Assembly: GCF_001598475.1 (NCBI RefSeq)
Contig: NZ_BCZA01000015.1
Location: forward strand, 1-45,703
Direction of reading: 5' to 3'
DNA length: 45,703 bases
Source of the DNA: Pantoea agglomerans NBRC 102470
Lineage (GTDB): Bacteria > Pseudomonadota > Gammaproteobacteria > Enterobacterales > Enterobacteriaceae
Under the pieces are notes generated by a model that saw only the letters and a program-made list of their open reading frames with translations, was not told where the DNA came from and searched no databases. The position numbers and the translations under genes are program-made. Numbering within the stretch: position 1 is the first letter of the stretch; each line of letters opens with the position of its first letter. Shown piece by piece: positions 29,138-40,180 of this stretch.

Positions 29138-29280
29138 GTTGAAACCCTTGGATTCGGTTTGACCTGGCCAGTTCCGGCGTAACCGGAAGCGGGATCGATA
29201 ATCATCGATAATCCTGACTGGTGCGCGATGCATTATCATCGCGCTGACAGAATATACCTTATTTTATCTCGCCTCGGGTA

Positions 29281-30006
29281 TTAATGCGTAATCAGGGTGC
29301 CTTCTTTTTCACCCATCACTACGCGACGCAGTGCGCCAGGCTTATTCATGTTGAAAACACGGATAGGTAATTTGTGGTCACGCGCCAGGGTAAAGGCCGC
29401 AAGATCCATCACTTTCAGCTCCTGATCCAGCACTTCAGCATAGGTCAGTTGCTCATACAGCGTTGCGTCCGGGCTTTTCACCGGATCCGCAGAGTAGACG
29501 CCGTCCACTTTGGTCGCTTTCAGCACGACGTCCGCTTCAATCTCAATGCCGCGCAGACACGCTGCAGAGTCAGTGGTGAAGAACGGGTTACCGGTACCGG
29601 CGGAGAAGATCACCACGCGGTTGTTACGCAGCAGGCTGATTGCTTCTGCCCAGCTGTAGTTGTCACAGACGCCATTCAGTGGAATCGCTGACATCAGGCG
29701 TGCATTCACATAGGCGCGGTGCAGTGCATCACGCATCGCCAGGCCGTTCATCACGGTTGCCAGCATACCCATGTGGTCACCCACAACGCGGTTCATGCCG
29801 GCCTGCTGCAGGCTCGCTCCACGGAACAGGTTCCCTCCGCCAATCACCACGCCAACCTGGATGCCCAGTTCAACCAGCTCTTTTACCTCTTGTGCCATGC
29901 GGTCAAGCACACTCGCGTCGATACCAAAACCTTCAGCGCCTTGCAGGGCTTCGCCGCTGAGTTTAAGCAGGATACGTTGATAAACAGGTTTTGCGTTGGT
30001 CGCCAT
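29281..30006 (-). CDS. pyrH: UMP kinase
   Basis: 241 aa, the same as in E. coli. It phosphorylates UMP to UDP with ATP; it is hexameric, inhibited by UTP and activated by GTP. The amino-acid-kinase fold has [11 protein letters not shown] at the N-terminus, [10 protein letters not shown] as the UMP/phosphate-binding glycine loop and [13 protein letters not shown] in the ATP site. It is unrelated to eukaryotic UMP kinases. The ATG is at 30004-30006. It is separated from tsf by a strong terminator, so it probably has its own promoter in the 121-bp gap before 30128. Confidence 0.98.
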   Translation of the reverse strand: MATNAKPVYQRILLKLSGEALQGAEGFGIDASVLDRMAQEVKELVELGIQVGVVIGGGNLFRGASLQQAGMNRVVGDHMGMLATVMNGLAMRDALHRAYVNARLMSAIPLNGVCDNYSWAEAISLLRNNRVVIFSAGTGNPFFTTDSAACLRGIEIEADVVLKATKVDGVYSADPVKSPDATLYEQLTYAEVLDQELKVMDLAAFTLARDHKLPIRVFNMNKPGALRRVVMGEKEGTLITH

Positions 30007-30127
30007 GGTCAGTTCTTCCTGGAAGATTGGGTGTAAAGGAGAAGTAAATTCTGATCGATCATCCGCTTACCGCAATGAAATTGCTATTGGGATGAAACTG
30101 AAAACGTATCTGTTGCGATTCACAGAC

Positions 30128-30156
30128 AAAAAAGAACCGCCATCTGGCGGTTCTTT
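30128..30156 (-). terminator. Intrinsic terminator after tsf
   Basis: Minus-strand 11-bp stem (AAAGAACCGCC with GGCGGTTCTTT, 30131-30141 and 30146-30156), a 4-nt loop and a T-run reaching 30128. It lies immediately after the tsf stop and ends the rpsB-tsf operon. Confidence 0.92.
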
Positions 30157-30163
30157 CAGAGCA

Positions 30164-31015
30164 TTAAGACTGTTTGGACATTGCTGCAACTTCTGCAGCG
30201 AAGTCAGACTCAACTTTCTCGATGCCTTCACCAACTTCGAAGCGGATGAAGTTGATAACGTCAGCGCCCTGCTCTTTCAGAGCCTGGCCAACGGTTTTGC
30301 TTGGGTCGATAACGAAAGCCTGACCAGTCAGAGAGACTTCGCCGGTGAATTTCTTCATACGGCCTTCAACCATCTTCTCTGCGATCTCTTTTGGCTTGCC
30401 AGACTGCATCGCGATGTCCAGCTGAACCTGGTACTCTTTATCAACCACGTCAGCAGAAACGTCTTCTGGCTTAACGAATTCAGGCTTGCTTGCGGCAACG
30501 TGCATCGCGATCTGTTTGATCAGATCTTCGTTAGCGCCTTTGGTTGAAACCAGAACGCCGATACGTGCGCCGTGCAGGTAGCTGCCCAGCTCTGCGCCTT
30601 CCAGGATAGCAACGCGACGGATGTTGATGTTCTCACCGATTTTAGCAACCAGTGCAACGCGCTCTTCTTCGAACTGCGCTTTCAGAACTTCAACGTCGGT
30701 AACGCGATCAGCTGCAGCCACATCCAGAACTTTGTCTGCGAACGCCTGGAAACCGCCATCTTTTGCAACGAAGTCAGTCTGGCAGTTTACTTCCAGAATC
30801 ACGCCGTAGTCGCCAACGATCTTGGTTTTGATTACGCCATCAGCAGCAACGTTGCCTGCTTTTTTCGCTGCTTTGATTGCGCCAGACTTACGCATGTTCT
30901 CAATCGCCAGCTCAATGTCGCCATTCGCTTCAGTCAGCGCTTTTTTGCAATCCATCATGCCAGCGCCAGTACGCTCACGCAGTTCTTTTACCAATGCAGC
31001 GGTAATGTCAGCCAT
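30164..31015 (-). CDS. tsf: Translation elongation factor Ts
   Basis: 283 aa, the same as in E. coli. EF-Ts exchanges GDP for GTP on EF-Tu. The N-terminal UBA-like domain (1-54, [17 protein letters not shown]) is followed by a core with the conserved [10 protein letters not shown] motif (about 75-84) that contacts EF-Tu, a coiled-coil insert and the C-terminal module. It is the second gene of the rpsB-tsf operon, after a 181-bp spacer that contains an attenuator-like hairpin. Confidence 0.98.
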   Translation of the reverse strand: MADITAALVKELRERTGAGMMDCKKALTEANGDIELAIENMRKSGAIKAAKKAGNVAADGVIKTKIVGDYGVILEVNCQTDFVAKDGGFQAFADKVLDVAAADRVTDVEVLKAQFEEERVALVAKIGENINIRRVAILEGAELGSYLHGARIGVLVSTKGANEDLIKQIAMHVAASKPEFVKPEDVSADVVDKEYQVQLDIAMQSGKPKEIAEKMVEGRMKKFTGEVSLTGQAFVIDPSKTVGQALKEQGADVINFIRFEVGEGIEKVESDFAAEVAAMSKQS

Positions 31016-31120
31016 TCCAGAATCCTCGGTTCGTGCCTGTGTACGTTTGCACCAGCAGACACTTATTTGCGGAAAATTTACTCTGTCCCGCCGTCCGGTT
31101 GGGGGCGTAACAGACTTAGA

Positions 31121-31149
31121 TAAAATAAAGGGGCCAGTATAGGCCCCTT
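31121..31149 (-). terminator. Attenuator-like hairpin between rpsB and tsf
   Basis: Eight-bp stem AAGGGGCC/GGCCCCTT (31128-31135 and 31142-31149) with a 6-nt loop. On the minus strand it is followed by a broken T-rich tract (TATTTTATC). This can cause partial termination, lowering tsf relative to rpsB. Confidence 0.7.
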
Positions 31150-31196
31150 ACAGATCACATCTGAATGCTAAGGGCTCTTATGCAGAGCAAACCTTA

Positions 31197-32122
<926 letters not shown>

Positions 32123-32206
32123 TAAATGATCGCTGACGGAGGTCAGCGCGTTCTCTATTTGGCAGCCCATTTGCTGGCTGCTAACATGACAGCACAGAAC
32201 TTATTA

Positions 32207-32225
32207 TTGTCGAAAATTTCGACAA
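32207..32225. repeat. Perfect 19-bp dyad upstream of map
   Basis: TTGTCGAAA, one central A, TTTCGACAA: 9-bp arms with no mismatch, ending 15 bp before the map ATG. It lies between the divergent rpsB and map genes. It could be an operator or an mRNA hairpin over the map ribosome site. No known regulator motif is recognised. The rest of 32123-32240 shows no confident map promoter. Confidence 0.6.
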
Positions 32226-32240
32226 CTGCGGATTAATTTA

Positions 32241-33035
32241 ATGGCAATTTCAATTAAAACCCCTGAAGAAATCGAAAAAATGCGCGTCGCGGGCCGACTG
32301 GCCGCCGAAGTGCTGGAGATGATCGAGCCTTACGTAAAACCGGGTGTGACCACCGGTGAACTGGACCGCATCTGCCACGATCACATTACTCAAAAGCAAC
32401 AGGCTGTCTCCGCCTGCCTCGGCTATCACGGCTTTCCGAAGTCAGTCTGCATCTCGGTGAATGAAGTGGTGTGCCACGGGATCCCCAGCGATGATCGTCC
32501 GTTAAAAGATGGCGATGTAGTGAATATCGATGTCACCGTAATTAAAGATGAATACCACGGCGATACCTCAAAGATGTTTATCGTCGGTAAGCCGACCATT
32601 CAGGGCGAACGCCTGTGCCGTGTCACGCAGGAGAGCCTCTATCTCTCACTGCGTCTGATCAAGCCCGGCATCCGCCTGCGCGAACTGGGCCGCGCCATCC
32701 AGAAATATGTTGAAGCCAACGACTTCTCTGTGGTGCGCGAATATTGCGGTCACGGTATCGGCAAGGGTTTCCATGAAGAGCCTCAGGTGCTGCATTACGA
32801 TGCCGATGATGGCGGCGTGGTACTCCAGGCGGGCATGACCTTTACGGTAGAACCGATGGTCAATGCCGGGGATTACCGCATCCGCACCATGAAAGATGGC
32901 TGGACGGTAAAAACCAAAGATCGCAGCTTGTCCGCGCAGTATGAGCATACTATTGTGGTGACGGAGAACGGCTGTGAGATTTTAACCCTGCGCAAAGACG
33001 ACACGCTGCCCGCTATGCTTGTCGCCGAAGGGTAA
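32241..33035 (+). CDS. map: Methionine aminopeptidase, type I
   Basis: 264 aa, the same as in E. coli. It removes the initiator methionine from nascent proteins with small second residues. The pita-bread fold carries all five metal ligands at the E. coli positions: Asp97 and Asp108 (NIDVTV...GDTS), His171 (CGHGIG), Glu204 (VEPM) and Glu235 (YEHT); His79 in VCHG is the substrate-site histidine. It is divergent from rpsB and followed by a terminator. Confidence 0.98.
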   Translation: MAISIKTPEEIEKMRVAGRLAAEVLEMIEPYVKPGVTTGELDRICHDHITQKQQAVSACLGYHGFPKSVCISVNEVVCHGIPSDDRPLKDGDVVNIDVTVIKDEYHGDTSKMFIVGKPTIQGERLCRVTQESLYLSLRLIKPGIRLRELGRAIQKYVEANDFSVVREYCGHGIGKGFHEEPQVLHYDADDGGVVLQAGMTFTVEPMVNAGDYRIRTMKDGWTVKTKDRSLSAQYEHTIVVTENGCEILTLRKDDTLPAMLVAEG

Positions 33036-33052
33036 TTCCCCCATTACAGATC

Positions 33053-33079
33053 AAGCCGGCGCTGAGCCGGCTTTTTTTT
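33053..33079 (+). terminator. Intrinsic terminator between map and glnD
   Basis: Stem AAGCCGGC (33053-33060) with GCCGGCTT (33066-33073), a 5-nt loop and T8. It ends only about 22 bp before the glnD start, so glnD expression must come from readthrough or from a promoter inside map. Confidence 0.9.
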
Positions 33080-33101
33080 GGCTAAAAAAGAGAAGAGCTG
33101 T

Positions 33102-35756
33102 ATGAGCGTGAGTCTGTCAGAAGATGTGAAAAACGGTCTGGTCGATTCGCCAGCCGAATGGGGTGACGACCAGCTGACACGTGACATTCTGAAGCCGCGG
33201 CTGGAGCAGTTTCAGCAACATCTGGCCGCCGCGTTTGATGCCGGTGAACCCGTTGAGCCGCTGATTGATGCCCGCACGCTGTTTATCGATCGGCTGCTGC
33301 GTCGCCTGTGGCGCTTTTTTGGCTTTGATGAGATGCCGGCTATCGCGCTGGTCGCCGTTGGCGGCTATGGCCGTGCCGAGCTGCATCCACTCTCTGATAT
33401 TGACGTCCTGATCCTGAGCCGCCAGCCGCTGAATGAACAGGCTGCGCAGCGCACCAGCGATCTGTTAACGCTGATGTGGGACCTTAAGCTGGAAGTGGGT
33501 CACAGCGTCCGCACGCTGGAAGAGTGCCTGCTGGAGGGGTTATCTGACCTGACCGTTGCCACCAATCTGATTGAGTCACGCATGCTGACCGGCGATGTGG
33601 CGCTGTTTCTGGAATTACAGAAAAACATCTTCAGCGATGGTTTCTGGCCCTCATCCTGCTTTTTCGCCGCCAAAATTGAAGAGCAGCAGGAGCGCCACAA
33701 GCGTTATCACGGCACCAGCTATAACCTTGAACCGGACATTAAAAGCAGCCCCGGTGGCCTGCGGGACATTCATACGCTGCAGTGGGTCGCCCGACGCCAT
33801 TTTGGCGCCACCACGCTGGATGAGATGGTCGGCTTTGGTTTCCTCACCGACGCGGAGCGCAGCGAACTCAACGAATGTCAGGCATTTCTCTGGCGCATCC
33901 GCTTTGCCCTGCACCTCTCCCTGCCCCGCTACGATAATCGCCTGCTGTTTGATCGCCAGCTCAGCGTGGCACAACGCCTGAATTATCAGGGCGAGGGCAA
34001 TGAGCCGGTCGAGCGGATGATGAAAGATTTCTATCGGGTCACGCGGCGTATCGGCGAACTGAATCAGATGCTGCTGCAGCTGTTTGATGAGGCGATTCTG
34101 GCGCTCTCCACCAACGAAAAGCCCAGGCCTATTGATGACGATTTCCAGCTGCGTGGCGATTTGATCGACCTGCGCGACGAAACGCTGTTCCGGCGAGAGC
34201 CGCAGGCAATCCTGCGCATGTTCTACGTCATGGTGCGTAATGACAGCATCAAAGGGATCTACTCCACCACCCTGCGTCACCTGCGCCATGCGCGTCGTCA
34301 TCTTAAACAGCCGCTGTGTCAGATTCCGGAAGCGCGCCGCACCTTTATGTCGATTCTGCGCCATCCCGGCGCGGTCAGCCGGGCGCTGGTGCCGATGCAT
34401 CGCTATAGCGTGCTGTGGGCTTATACGCCGCTGTGGGGCCATATCGTCGGACAGATGCAGTTCGATCTGTTTCACGCCTACACCGTAGATGAGCACACCA
34501 TTCGGGTGTTGCAGAAGCTGGAAAGTTTTGCCAATGAAAGCACCCGCCCGCAGCATCCACTGTGCGTCGAGTTATGGCCGCGCCTGCCGCAACAGGAGCT
34601 GTTGCTGATGGCCGCGCTGCTGCATGACATTGCCAAAGGGCGCGGCGGCGATCACTCTATTCTCGGCGCGCAGGATGCGCTCGACTTTGCTGAAATGCAC
34701 GGTCTCAACTCACGTGAAACCCAGCTGGTGGCCTGGCTGGTGCGTCATCATCTGCTGATGTCGGTGACAGCACAGCGGCGCGATATTCAGGACCCGACGG
34801 TGATACAGCAGTTCGCCGAGGTGATGCAGAATGAGAACCGGCTGCGCTATCTGGTTTGCCTGACCGTAGCCGATATCTGCGCCACCAATGAAAGTCTGTG
34901 GAACAGCTGGAAGCAGAGCCTGTTACGCGAGCTCTTTTTCGCCACCGAGAAGCAGTTGCGACGCGGCATGGAAAACAGTCCGGATCTGCGTGAGCGGGTG
35001 CGTCATCATCGCCTGCAGGCGCTGGCGCTGCTGCGGATGGACAACATCGATGAAGAGCGTCTGCACCAGATCTGGAATCGCTGCCGCGCTGACTACTTCC
35101 TGCGCCATACGCCGAATCAGATCGCCTGGCATGCCCGCCACCTGCTGGTTCACGACCTGAAAAAACCGCTGGTGCTGGTCAGTCCGCAGGCCACGCGCGG
35201 CGGGACCGAAATCTTTATCTGGAGTCCCGATCGCCCACACCTGTTTGCCGCCGTGGCAGGTGAACTCGATCGCCGTAATCTCAGCGTGCACGATGCGCAA
35301 ATCTTTACCAGCCGCGACGGCATGGCGATGGATACCTTTATTGTGCTGGAGCCGGATGGCAGCCCGCTCTCTCCGGATCGCCATCCGATGATCATTCAGG
35401 CGCTGGAGCAGGCGATAACCCAGTCAGAGTGGGCGCCCCCGCGTACCCGCCGTCCGTCGGCCAAACTCAGGCATTTCAGCGTCGATACCGAGGTCAATTT
35501 CCTGCCGACGCATACCGATCGTCGCAGCTATCTGGAACTGGTGGCGCTGGATCAGCCAGGCCTGCTGGCGCGGGTCGGTGAAGTCTTTGCCGATCTCGGA
35601 GTCTCACTGCATGGCGCACGCATCAGCACCATCGGCGAGCGGGTCGAAGATTTGTTTATTCTGGCCAACAGTGAACGTCAGGCACTGGACGAAGAAATGC
35701 GAAAAGCGTTGCGACAACGGTTGACAGAGGCCCTTAATCCAAACGATAAAGTGTGA
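33102..35756 (+). CDS. glnD: Bifunctional uridylyltransferase/uridylyl-removing enzyme GlnD
   Basis: 884 aa (E. coli 890). GlnD senses glutamine and adds UMP to, or removes it from, the PII proteins GlnB and GlnK, setting glutamine synthetase activity and Ntr gene expression. The nucleotidyltransferase domain has [15 protein letters not shown] (87-101, catalytic Asp99 and Asp101). The HD hydrolase domain has [14 protein letters not shown] near 510-525. Two ACT domains lie at the C-terminus (about 705-790 and 815-884) and bind glutamine. The ATG at 33102 is chosen over a TTG inside the terminator T-run. The N-terminal 30 residues differ from E. coli and the ribosome site is weak (AGAAGAG). Confidence 0.96.
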   Translation: MSVSLSEDVKNGLVDSPAEWGDDQLTRDILKPRLEQFQQHLAAAFDAGEPVEPLIDARTLFIDRLLRRLWRFFGFDEMPAIALVAVGGYGRAELHPLSDIDVLILSRQPLNEQAAQRTSDLLTLMWDLKLEVGHSVRTLEECLLEGLSDLTVATNLIESRMLTGDVALFLELQKNIFSDGFWPSSCFFAAKIEEQQERHKRYHGTSYNLEPDIKSSPGGLRDIHTLQWVARRHFGATTLDEMVGFGFLTDAERSELNECQAFLWRIRFALHLSLPRYDNRLLFDRQLSVAQRLNYQGEGNEPVERMMKDFYRVTRRIGELNQMLLQLFDEAILALSTNEKPRPIDDDFQLRGDLIDLRDETLFRREPQAILRMFYVMVRNDSIKGIYSTTLRHLRHARRHLKQPLCQIPEARRTFMSILRHPGAVSRALVPMHRYSVLWAYTPLWGHIVGQMQFDLFHAYTVDEHTIRVLQKLESFANESTRPQHPLCVELWPRLPQQELLLMAALLHDIAKGRGGDHSILGAQDALDFAEMHGLNSRETQLVAWLVRHHLLMSVTAQRRDIQDPTVIQQFAEVMQNENRLRYLVCLTVADICATNESLWNSWKQSLLRELFFATEKQLRRGMENSPDLRERVRHHRLQALALLRMDNIDEERLHQIWNRCRADYFLRHTPNQIAWHARHLLVHDLKKPLVLVSPQATRGGTEIFIWSPDRPHLFAAVAGELDRRNLSVHDAQIFTSRDGMAMDTFIVLEPDGSPLSPDRHPMIIQALEQAITQSEWAPPRTRRPSAKLRHFSVDTEVNFLPTHTDRRSYLELVALDQPGLLARVGEVFADLGVSLHGARISTIGERVEDLFILANSERQALDEEMRKALRQRLTEALNPNDKV

Positions 35757-35839
35757 CCAGACTCGATTTGTAAACATTAATCTCTTTACTTGTGTCGGGG
35801 TATTGCCCGGCATCGCACATGACAGATCAGGAAAAAAAT

Positions 35840-36664
35840 ATGCAACAGTTACAGAGCGTTATTGAATCCGCCTTCGAACGTCGCGCTGACATCACACCCG
35901 CCAGCGTCGACAGCGAAACCCGTGATGCCATCAACCAGGTGATCGCCCTGCTGGACAGCGGTGCACTGCGCGTTTCTGAGAAGATCGACGGCGAGTGGGT
36001 AACGCATCAGTGGCTGAAGAAAGCCGTACTGCTCTCTTTCCGCATCAATGACAATCAGGTGATGGAAGGTGCAGAAACCCGCTTTTACGACAAAGTGCCG
36101 ATGAAGTTTGCTGGCTGGGATGAAGCACGTTTCAAAGAAGCCGGTTTCCGCGTCGTGCCGCCTGCGGCTGTGCGTCAGGGTGCCTATATCGCCCGCAACA
36201 CGGTGCTGATGCCTTCTTACGTCAACATTGGCGCCTTTGTGGATGAAGGCACCATGGTGGACACCTGGGCGACCGTTGGCTCCTGTGCGCAGATTGGTAA
36301 AAACGTTCACCTTTCTGGCGGCGTGGGTATCGGTGGCGTGCTGGAGCCGCTGCAGGCGAACCCGACCATCATCGAAGATAACTGCTTCATTGGCGCGCGC
36401 TCTGAAATCGTTGAAGGCGTGATTGTTGAAGAAGGTTCCGTGATCTCAATGGGCGTTTACATCGGTCAGAGCACCAAAATCTATGACCGCGAGACCGGCG
36501 AAGTGCATTACGGCCGTGTTCCTGCGGGATCCGTGGTGGTCTCAGGTAACCTGCCCTCTAAAGATGGCAGCTACAGCCTCTACTGTGCCGTGATCGTGAA
36601 GAAAGTGGATGCGAAAACGCTTGGCAAAACCGGTATTAACGAGCTGCTGCGCACCATCGAATGA
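35840..36664 (+). CDS. dapD: Tetrahydrodipicolinate N-succinyltransferase
   Basis: 274 aa, the same as in E. coli. It succinylates tetrahydrodipicolinate in the lysine and diaminopimelate pathway, supplying peptidoglycan. The N-terminal helical domain (1-100) is followed by a left-handed beta-helix of hexapeptide repeats (about 105-240), including [20 protein letters not shown]. The ATG at 35840 (MQQLQ) has TCAGGAAA upstream; a reading from 35792 adds 16 residues with no family support. An 83-bp gap separates it from glnD, and a strong terminator follows. Confidence 0.98.
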   Translation: MQQLQSVIESAFERRADITPASVDSETRDAINQVIALLDSGALRVSEKIDGEWVTHQWLKKAVLLSFRINDNQVMEGAETRFYDKVPMKFAGWDEARFKEAGFRVVPPAAVRQGAYIARNTVLMPSYVNIGAFVDEGTMVDTWATVGSCAQIGKNVHLSGGVGIGGVLEPLQANPTIIEDNCFIGARSEIVEGVIVEEGSVISMGVYIGQSTKIYDRETGEVHYGRVPAGSVVVSGNLPSKDGSYSLYCAVIVKKVDAKTLGKTGINELLRTIE

Positions 36665-36671
36665 TTTAAGC

Positions 36672-36702
36672 GACGGGCTGGTTTCCAGCCCGTCATCTTT
36701 TC
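36672..36702 (+). terminator. Intrinsic terminator after dapD
   Basis: Ten-bp perfect stem GACGGGCTGG (36672-36681) with CCAGCCCGTC (36685-36694), a TTT loop and a following ATCTTTTC tract. Confidence 0.87.
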
Positions 36703-36888
36703 TTTACAGTGATTCCCAAACAACATGCTTCGCGTCGCGAATTAACTGGTGCGTTTAGTTTTTATCCAGGTCATAATCCGCGCCAGTTAAATCCTGTCGC
36801 GCAATGTTCATCCCGCTTATTTATGTCTACAGTTGACGGACGTCATGAACAAGTCTGCGCGCTTCTCACTTTCGATGGAAACAACGCT

Positions 36889-37281
36889 ATGTATGACAAT
36901 CTGAAAAGCTTAGGTATCAGTAACCCGGACGACATTGACCGCTATAGCCTGCGTCAGGAAGCCAATAACGACATTCTGAAAATCTACTTCCGCAAAGATA
37001 AAGGTGAGTTTTTCGCGAAGAGCGTCAAATTCAAATATCCGCGCCAGCGCAAAACGGTTGTTGCCGATCATGCGACCCAGGGCTACAAAGAAGTTCAGGA
37101 AATCAGCCCGAATCTGCGTTATGTCATCGATGAACTGGACCAGATTTGCCAGCGCGATCAGGTTGAAGTGGATCTGAAACGCAAAATTCTGGATGACCTG
37201 CGTCACCTGGAAAGCGTGGTTTCTCACAAGATCACTGAAATTGAATCGGATCTGGAAAAATTAACCCGTAACGGTCGTTAA
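36889..37281 (+). CDS. yaeH: Conserved protein YaeH (DUF3461)
   Basis: 130 aa (E. coli 128), UPF0325 family. The function is unknown. It is a soluble, charged protein, mostly helical in its C-terminal half ([20 protein letters not shown], then [15 protein letters not shown]). The central [17 protein letters not shown] segment is basic. The start [10 protein letters not shown] at 36889 follows GGAAA and matches E. coli; the frame is open for 60 codons upstream, but those residues are not conserved. The 224 bases between dapD and this gene hold the terminator and no other clear gene. The order dapD-yaeH then convergent cdaR is as in E. coli. Confidence 0.95.
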   Translation: MYDNLKSLGISNPDDIDRYSLRQEANNDILKIYFRKDKGEFFAKSVKFKYPRQRKTVVADHATQGYKEVQEISPNLRYVIDELDQICQRDQVEVDLKRKILDDLRHLESVVSHKITEIESDLEKLTRNGR

Positions 37282-37300
37282 TTTCCTGCCCGACCAGAGA

Positions 37301-37323
37301 GGCCAGCATTGCTGGCCTTTTTT
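37301..37323 (+). terminator. Intrinsic terminator after yaeH
   Basis: Seven-bp stem GGCCAGC (37301-37307) with GCTGGCC (37311-37317), an ATT loop and T6. It lies between convergent yaeH and cdaR; the minus side has no long T-run. Confidence 0.87.
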
Positions 37324-37341
37324 ATGCCGCAAATCTTCACT

Positions 37342-38499
37342 TCAGCCCTGCTCATCCAGTTGCAAAGCAACATAGAGCAACAGCCTGTCATCAAAATGGC
37401 CAAGATTCAGTCCGGTCAGTTCAGAAATCCGGTTCAGCCGGTATTCCAGCGTATTACGATGAATGAACAGCGCACGCGCGGTGGCGCTCGGCTGGACGTT
37501 ATGGGTGAACCAGGCGATCAGCGTGCGGCGCAGCAAGCCGTTGTTATCCATGCTCTTGAGCTTCGCCAGTGGCCGGGCGAGCTCATTGGCCTGCCAGCCA
37601 CCCCGCAGGCTGTCGAGCAGCACGGGCAGCACCAGATCCTGATAAAAATAGCTGCGCACCTCGGGCATACGTTGCTTGCCCACCATCATCGTGGTGCGCG
37701 CCGTCCGGTAAGAGCGTGCGATGCTGCCGGGTCCGGTAAAGAAGTTGCCCAGCGCGATACGCATCCGAAGATGACCGCTCTCTTTCATCCGCTGTAGTAA
37801 CTGCTCTACGCGGCGGCGATGATCTTCCTGATCGTGACGCCCATGCCCATTAAGGGCCGGTTTTAGCACCACCATTTCGGTCAGTGACACAATCGCGATC
37901 AGATTGTCCCGCTCCGGCGTGGTCAGCAGCGTTTGCAGCTGCTGTAGCTCTGACATCGCGCTGTCGACGCCGAGCTGACCACTATCCACTTCCACCACGG
38001 CGACCACACGCGGCTGATTGAGATCGATACCGAGCCGCTGCGCCCATTCGGTCAGCTGTGGCGACAGGGTATCGCTGCGGATCAGGTTCAGCACCAGCTC
38101 TTCACGCAGACGGCTGTCCTGCGCCAGCATATGCAGCAGCCGGGCCTGCTCCAGCATCATCTCTGCGGTCATGCAGACCAGCTCGCCATAATGCCGCAGC
38201 GCCAGCGGCTCACCGGTCAGGCCGATCACCCCAACGATGTCACCATCGATGCGCAGCGGCAGGTTAATGCCAGGCCGCACGCCATGGAGATGTTTAGCCA
38301 CGGCCTCATCGATGTCGACAACGCGCCCCTGAGAGAGCACCAGCAATGCACCTTCGTGCAACTCCCCAATACGTTCCCGGTCACCGCTGCCGATAATCCG
38401 GCCCCGCGCATCCATCACGTTGACATTGCTGTCAATAATTTTCATGGTGCGCGCCACGATATCCTGTGCCAGCCGGGCATCAAGGTGATAGGTAGCCAT
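37342..38499 (-). CDS. cdaR: Carbohydrate diacid regulator CdaR
   Basis: 385 aa, the same as in E. coli (formerly sdaR). CdaR activates genes for uptake and breakdown of glucarate, galactarate and glycerate. The N-terminal sugar-diacid recognition domain (about 1-135, VMDARGRIIGSGDRERIGEL) is followed by a GGDEF-like middle region. The C-terminal PucR-type helix-turn-helix lies near 330-375 (ATARALFIHRNTLEYRLNRI). The ATG at 38497-38499 has AGGAGT just upstream. No diacid catabolic genes lie in this window, so targets are elsewhere. Confidence 0.96.
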   Translation of the reverse strand: MATYHLDARLAQDIVARTMKIIDSNVNVMDARGRIIGSGDRERIGELHEGALLVLSQGRVVDIDEAVAKHLHGVRPGINLPLRIDGDIVGVIGLTGEPLALRHYGELVCMTAEMMLEQARLLHMLAQDSRLREELVLNLIRSDTLSPQLTEWAQRLGIDLNQPRVVAVVEVDSGQLGVDSAMSELQQLQTLLTTPERDNLIAIVSLTEMVVLKPALNGHGRHDQEDHRRRVEQLLQRMKESGHLRMRIALGNFFTGPGSIARSYRTARTTMMVGKQRMPEVRSYFYQDLVLPVLLDSLRGGWQANELARPLAKLKSMDNNGLLRRTLIAWFTHNVQPSATARALFIHRNTLEYRLNRISELTGLNLGHFDDRLLLYVALQLDEQG

Positions 38500-38638
38500 C
38501 CATTACTCCTGAAAAAGAGGGGGAGAAACAGAATACGCATGCACAGCACGCAGAACATTGTGCAATTGCACAGAGCCAGGCCGTCATTTGCCGAATTTGC
38601 GGTGAGCATCACACTCTGAGGAGGCAGAGAGTGGACAT

Positions 38639-38662
38639 AAAAAAGGCGGACCGCAGTCCGCC
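38639..38662 (-). terminator. Intrinsic terminator after degP
   Basis: Minus-strand stem GGCGGAC/GTCCGCC (38645-38651 and 38656-38662) with a 4-nt loop, then T6 (38639-38644). It separates degP from cdaR. Confidence 0.9.
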
Positions 38663-38683
38663 TCTTCATCCGTTGCTGTTCGC

Positions 38684-40129
38684 TTACTGCATCAGCAGAT
38701 AGATACTGCTGTCGCCGCGTTTCACATTCAGCGCCAGAACGGACGGCTTGCTGTCGAGAACTTTGCGCAGCTCACCCAGGTTGGTCACTACCTGCTGGTT
38801 AACGCCCTGGATCACATCGCCCTTTTTCAGGCCGATACGCGCCGCGGCACTGCCCGGTTTCACGTTATCAACCCGGACACCTTTGGCACCCGCTTCGATA
38901 TTACTGAGATCGGCGCCTTCAATACCGGTGTAGATGGTCGCGGACTGCACTTTTGACTGGCTGCTCTGCTGCAACTGAACAGAGACATCGACCGGTTTGC
39001 CGTCACGCAGCAGTCCCAGTTTCAGGGTGGTGCCAACCGGCAGTGAGCCCACTTCCGCACGCAGCGAAGCAAAGCTGCTCAGCGGTTTACCGTTCATCGA
39101 CACAATGACGTCGCCCGCCTTAATACCGGCTTTGGCGGCCGCTGAGTCTGGCAGCACCTGGCTGACAAAGGCACCACGTTGTGCGTCGACCTTCATCGCT
39201 TTTGCCAGCTCGGAGTTCAGCTCAGTCCCCTGCACGCCCAGCTCGCCGCGTTTCACCTGACCAAACTCGACCATCTGTGCCGTCAGGTTTTTCACCATGT
39301 TGCTGGGGATAGCAAAGCCGATACCGATGTTGCCGCCATCGGGCGCCAGAATGGCGGTGTTAATCCCGATCAGTTCACCGTTGAGGTTAACCAGCGCACC
39401 ACCGGAGTTGCCCCGGTTAATGGCCGCATCTGTCTGGATAAAGTTTTCGTAGTTTTCCACGTTCAGGCCACTGCGTCCCAGCGCGGAGACGATACCTGAG
39501 GTGACCGTTTCACCCAGACCATAAGGGTTGCCGATCGCCACGGTATAATCGCCGACGCGCAGGTTGTCAGAGTCAGCGATTTTGACTGCGGTAAGATTTT
39601 TGGCTTCCTGCAGCTGAATCAGGGCAATGTCAGAGCTGGGATCTTTACCGATGACTTTGGCGTCATAGCGACGACCGTCGCTGAGCTGTACCTGAATTTT
39701 GGTGGCATTATTCACGACGTGGTTATTAGTTACCACATAGCCTTTTTCAGCGTTAATGATGACGCCCGATCCCAGAGCACGGAATTTTTCCTGCTGTGTA
39801 TCAGGCACTGGCGCGCCGCCGTTACCGCCTGCACCGTCGCCGTTCTGGCACATCGGTGAACCCTGGAACGGGGAACCATCCTGGCAGAATGGCGAATTGT
39901 CGCCAAAGAATTGCTGAAATTGCTGCGGCATACGCGGGGTTTTCACCGTGGTGGTCCCCTCGACGCTGATACTGACCACAGACGGCATCACCTTCTCCAG
40001 CATCGGTGCCAGACTTGGCTGTTGCAGGCTATCGGAAGAGGCCGTTTGCGCAGCAGAAACAGTAACAGGGGCGAGCGCCATGCTCAGGCTCAACGCCAGC
40101 GCACTTAACATTAAGGTCTTTTTTTTCAT
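38684..40129 (-). CDS. degP: Periplasmic serine endoprotease/chaperone DegP
   Basis: 481 aa (E. coli 474; also htrA). DegP degrades or refolds damaged periplasmic and outer-membrane proteins, assembling into cages on substrates. A signal peptide is cut after VSA (residue 26). The trypsin-like domain has His137 (TNNHVV), Asp167 (SSDIAL) and Ser242 (GNSGGAL), and the regulatory LA loop carries the cysteine pair Cys82 and Cys94. PDZ1 (about 285-385) and PDZ2 (about 395-480) follow. Compared with E. coli, a Gly-rich insert (GDGAGGNGGA) lengthens the LA loop region. A sigma-E promoter lies upstream. Confidence 0.97.
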   Translation of the reverse strand: MKKKTLMLSALALSLSMALAPVTVSAAQTASSDSLQQPSLAPMLEKVMPSVVSISVEGTTTVKTPRMPQQFQQFFGDNSPFCQDGSPFQGSPMCQNGDGAGGNGGAPVPDTQQEKFRALGSGVIINAEKGYVVTNNHVVNNATKIQVQLSDGRRYDAKVIGKDPSSDIALIQLQEAKNLTAVKIADSDNLRVGDYTVAIGNPYGLGETVTSGIVSALGRSGLNVENYENFIQTDAAINRGNSGGALVNLNGELIGINTAILAPDGGNIGIGFAIPSNMVKNLTAQMVEFGQVKRGELGVQGTELNSELAKAMKVDAQRGAFVSQVLPDSAAAKAGIKAGDVIVSMNGKPLSSFASLRAEVGSLPVGTTLKLGLLRDGKPVDVSVQLQQSSQSKVQSATIYTGIEGADLSNIEAGAKGVRVDNVKPGSAAARIGLKKGDVIQGVNQQVVTNLGELRKVLDSKPSVLALNVKRGDSSIYLLMQ

Positions 40130-40180
40130 TTTTCGTTTCTCAATAAGATTACTGTTCAGACCATTGCTGTGGTCGAAAGG

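Noticed and set aside
33651..34556. 301-codon open frame on the minus strand opposite glnD
   Set aside because: Shadow of the conserved glnD coding sequence; no promoter or ribosome site seen.
36709..36888. Open in-frame extension of 60 codons upstream of yaeH
   Set aside because: Residues are not conserved, the region begins within a few bases of the dapD terminator, and the internal ATG has a ribosome site and matches the family start.
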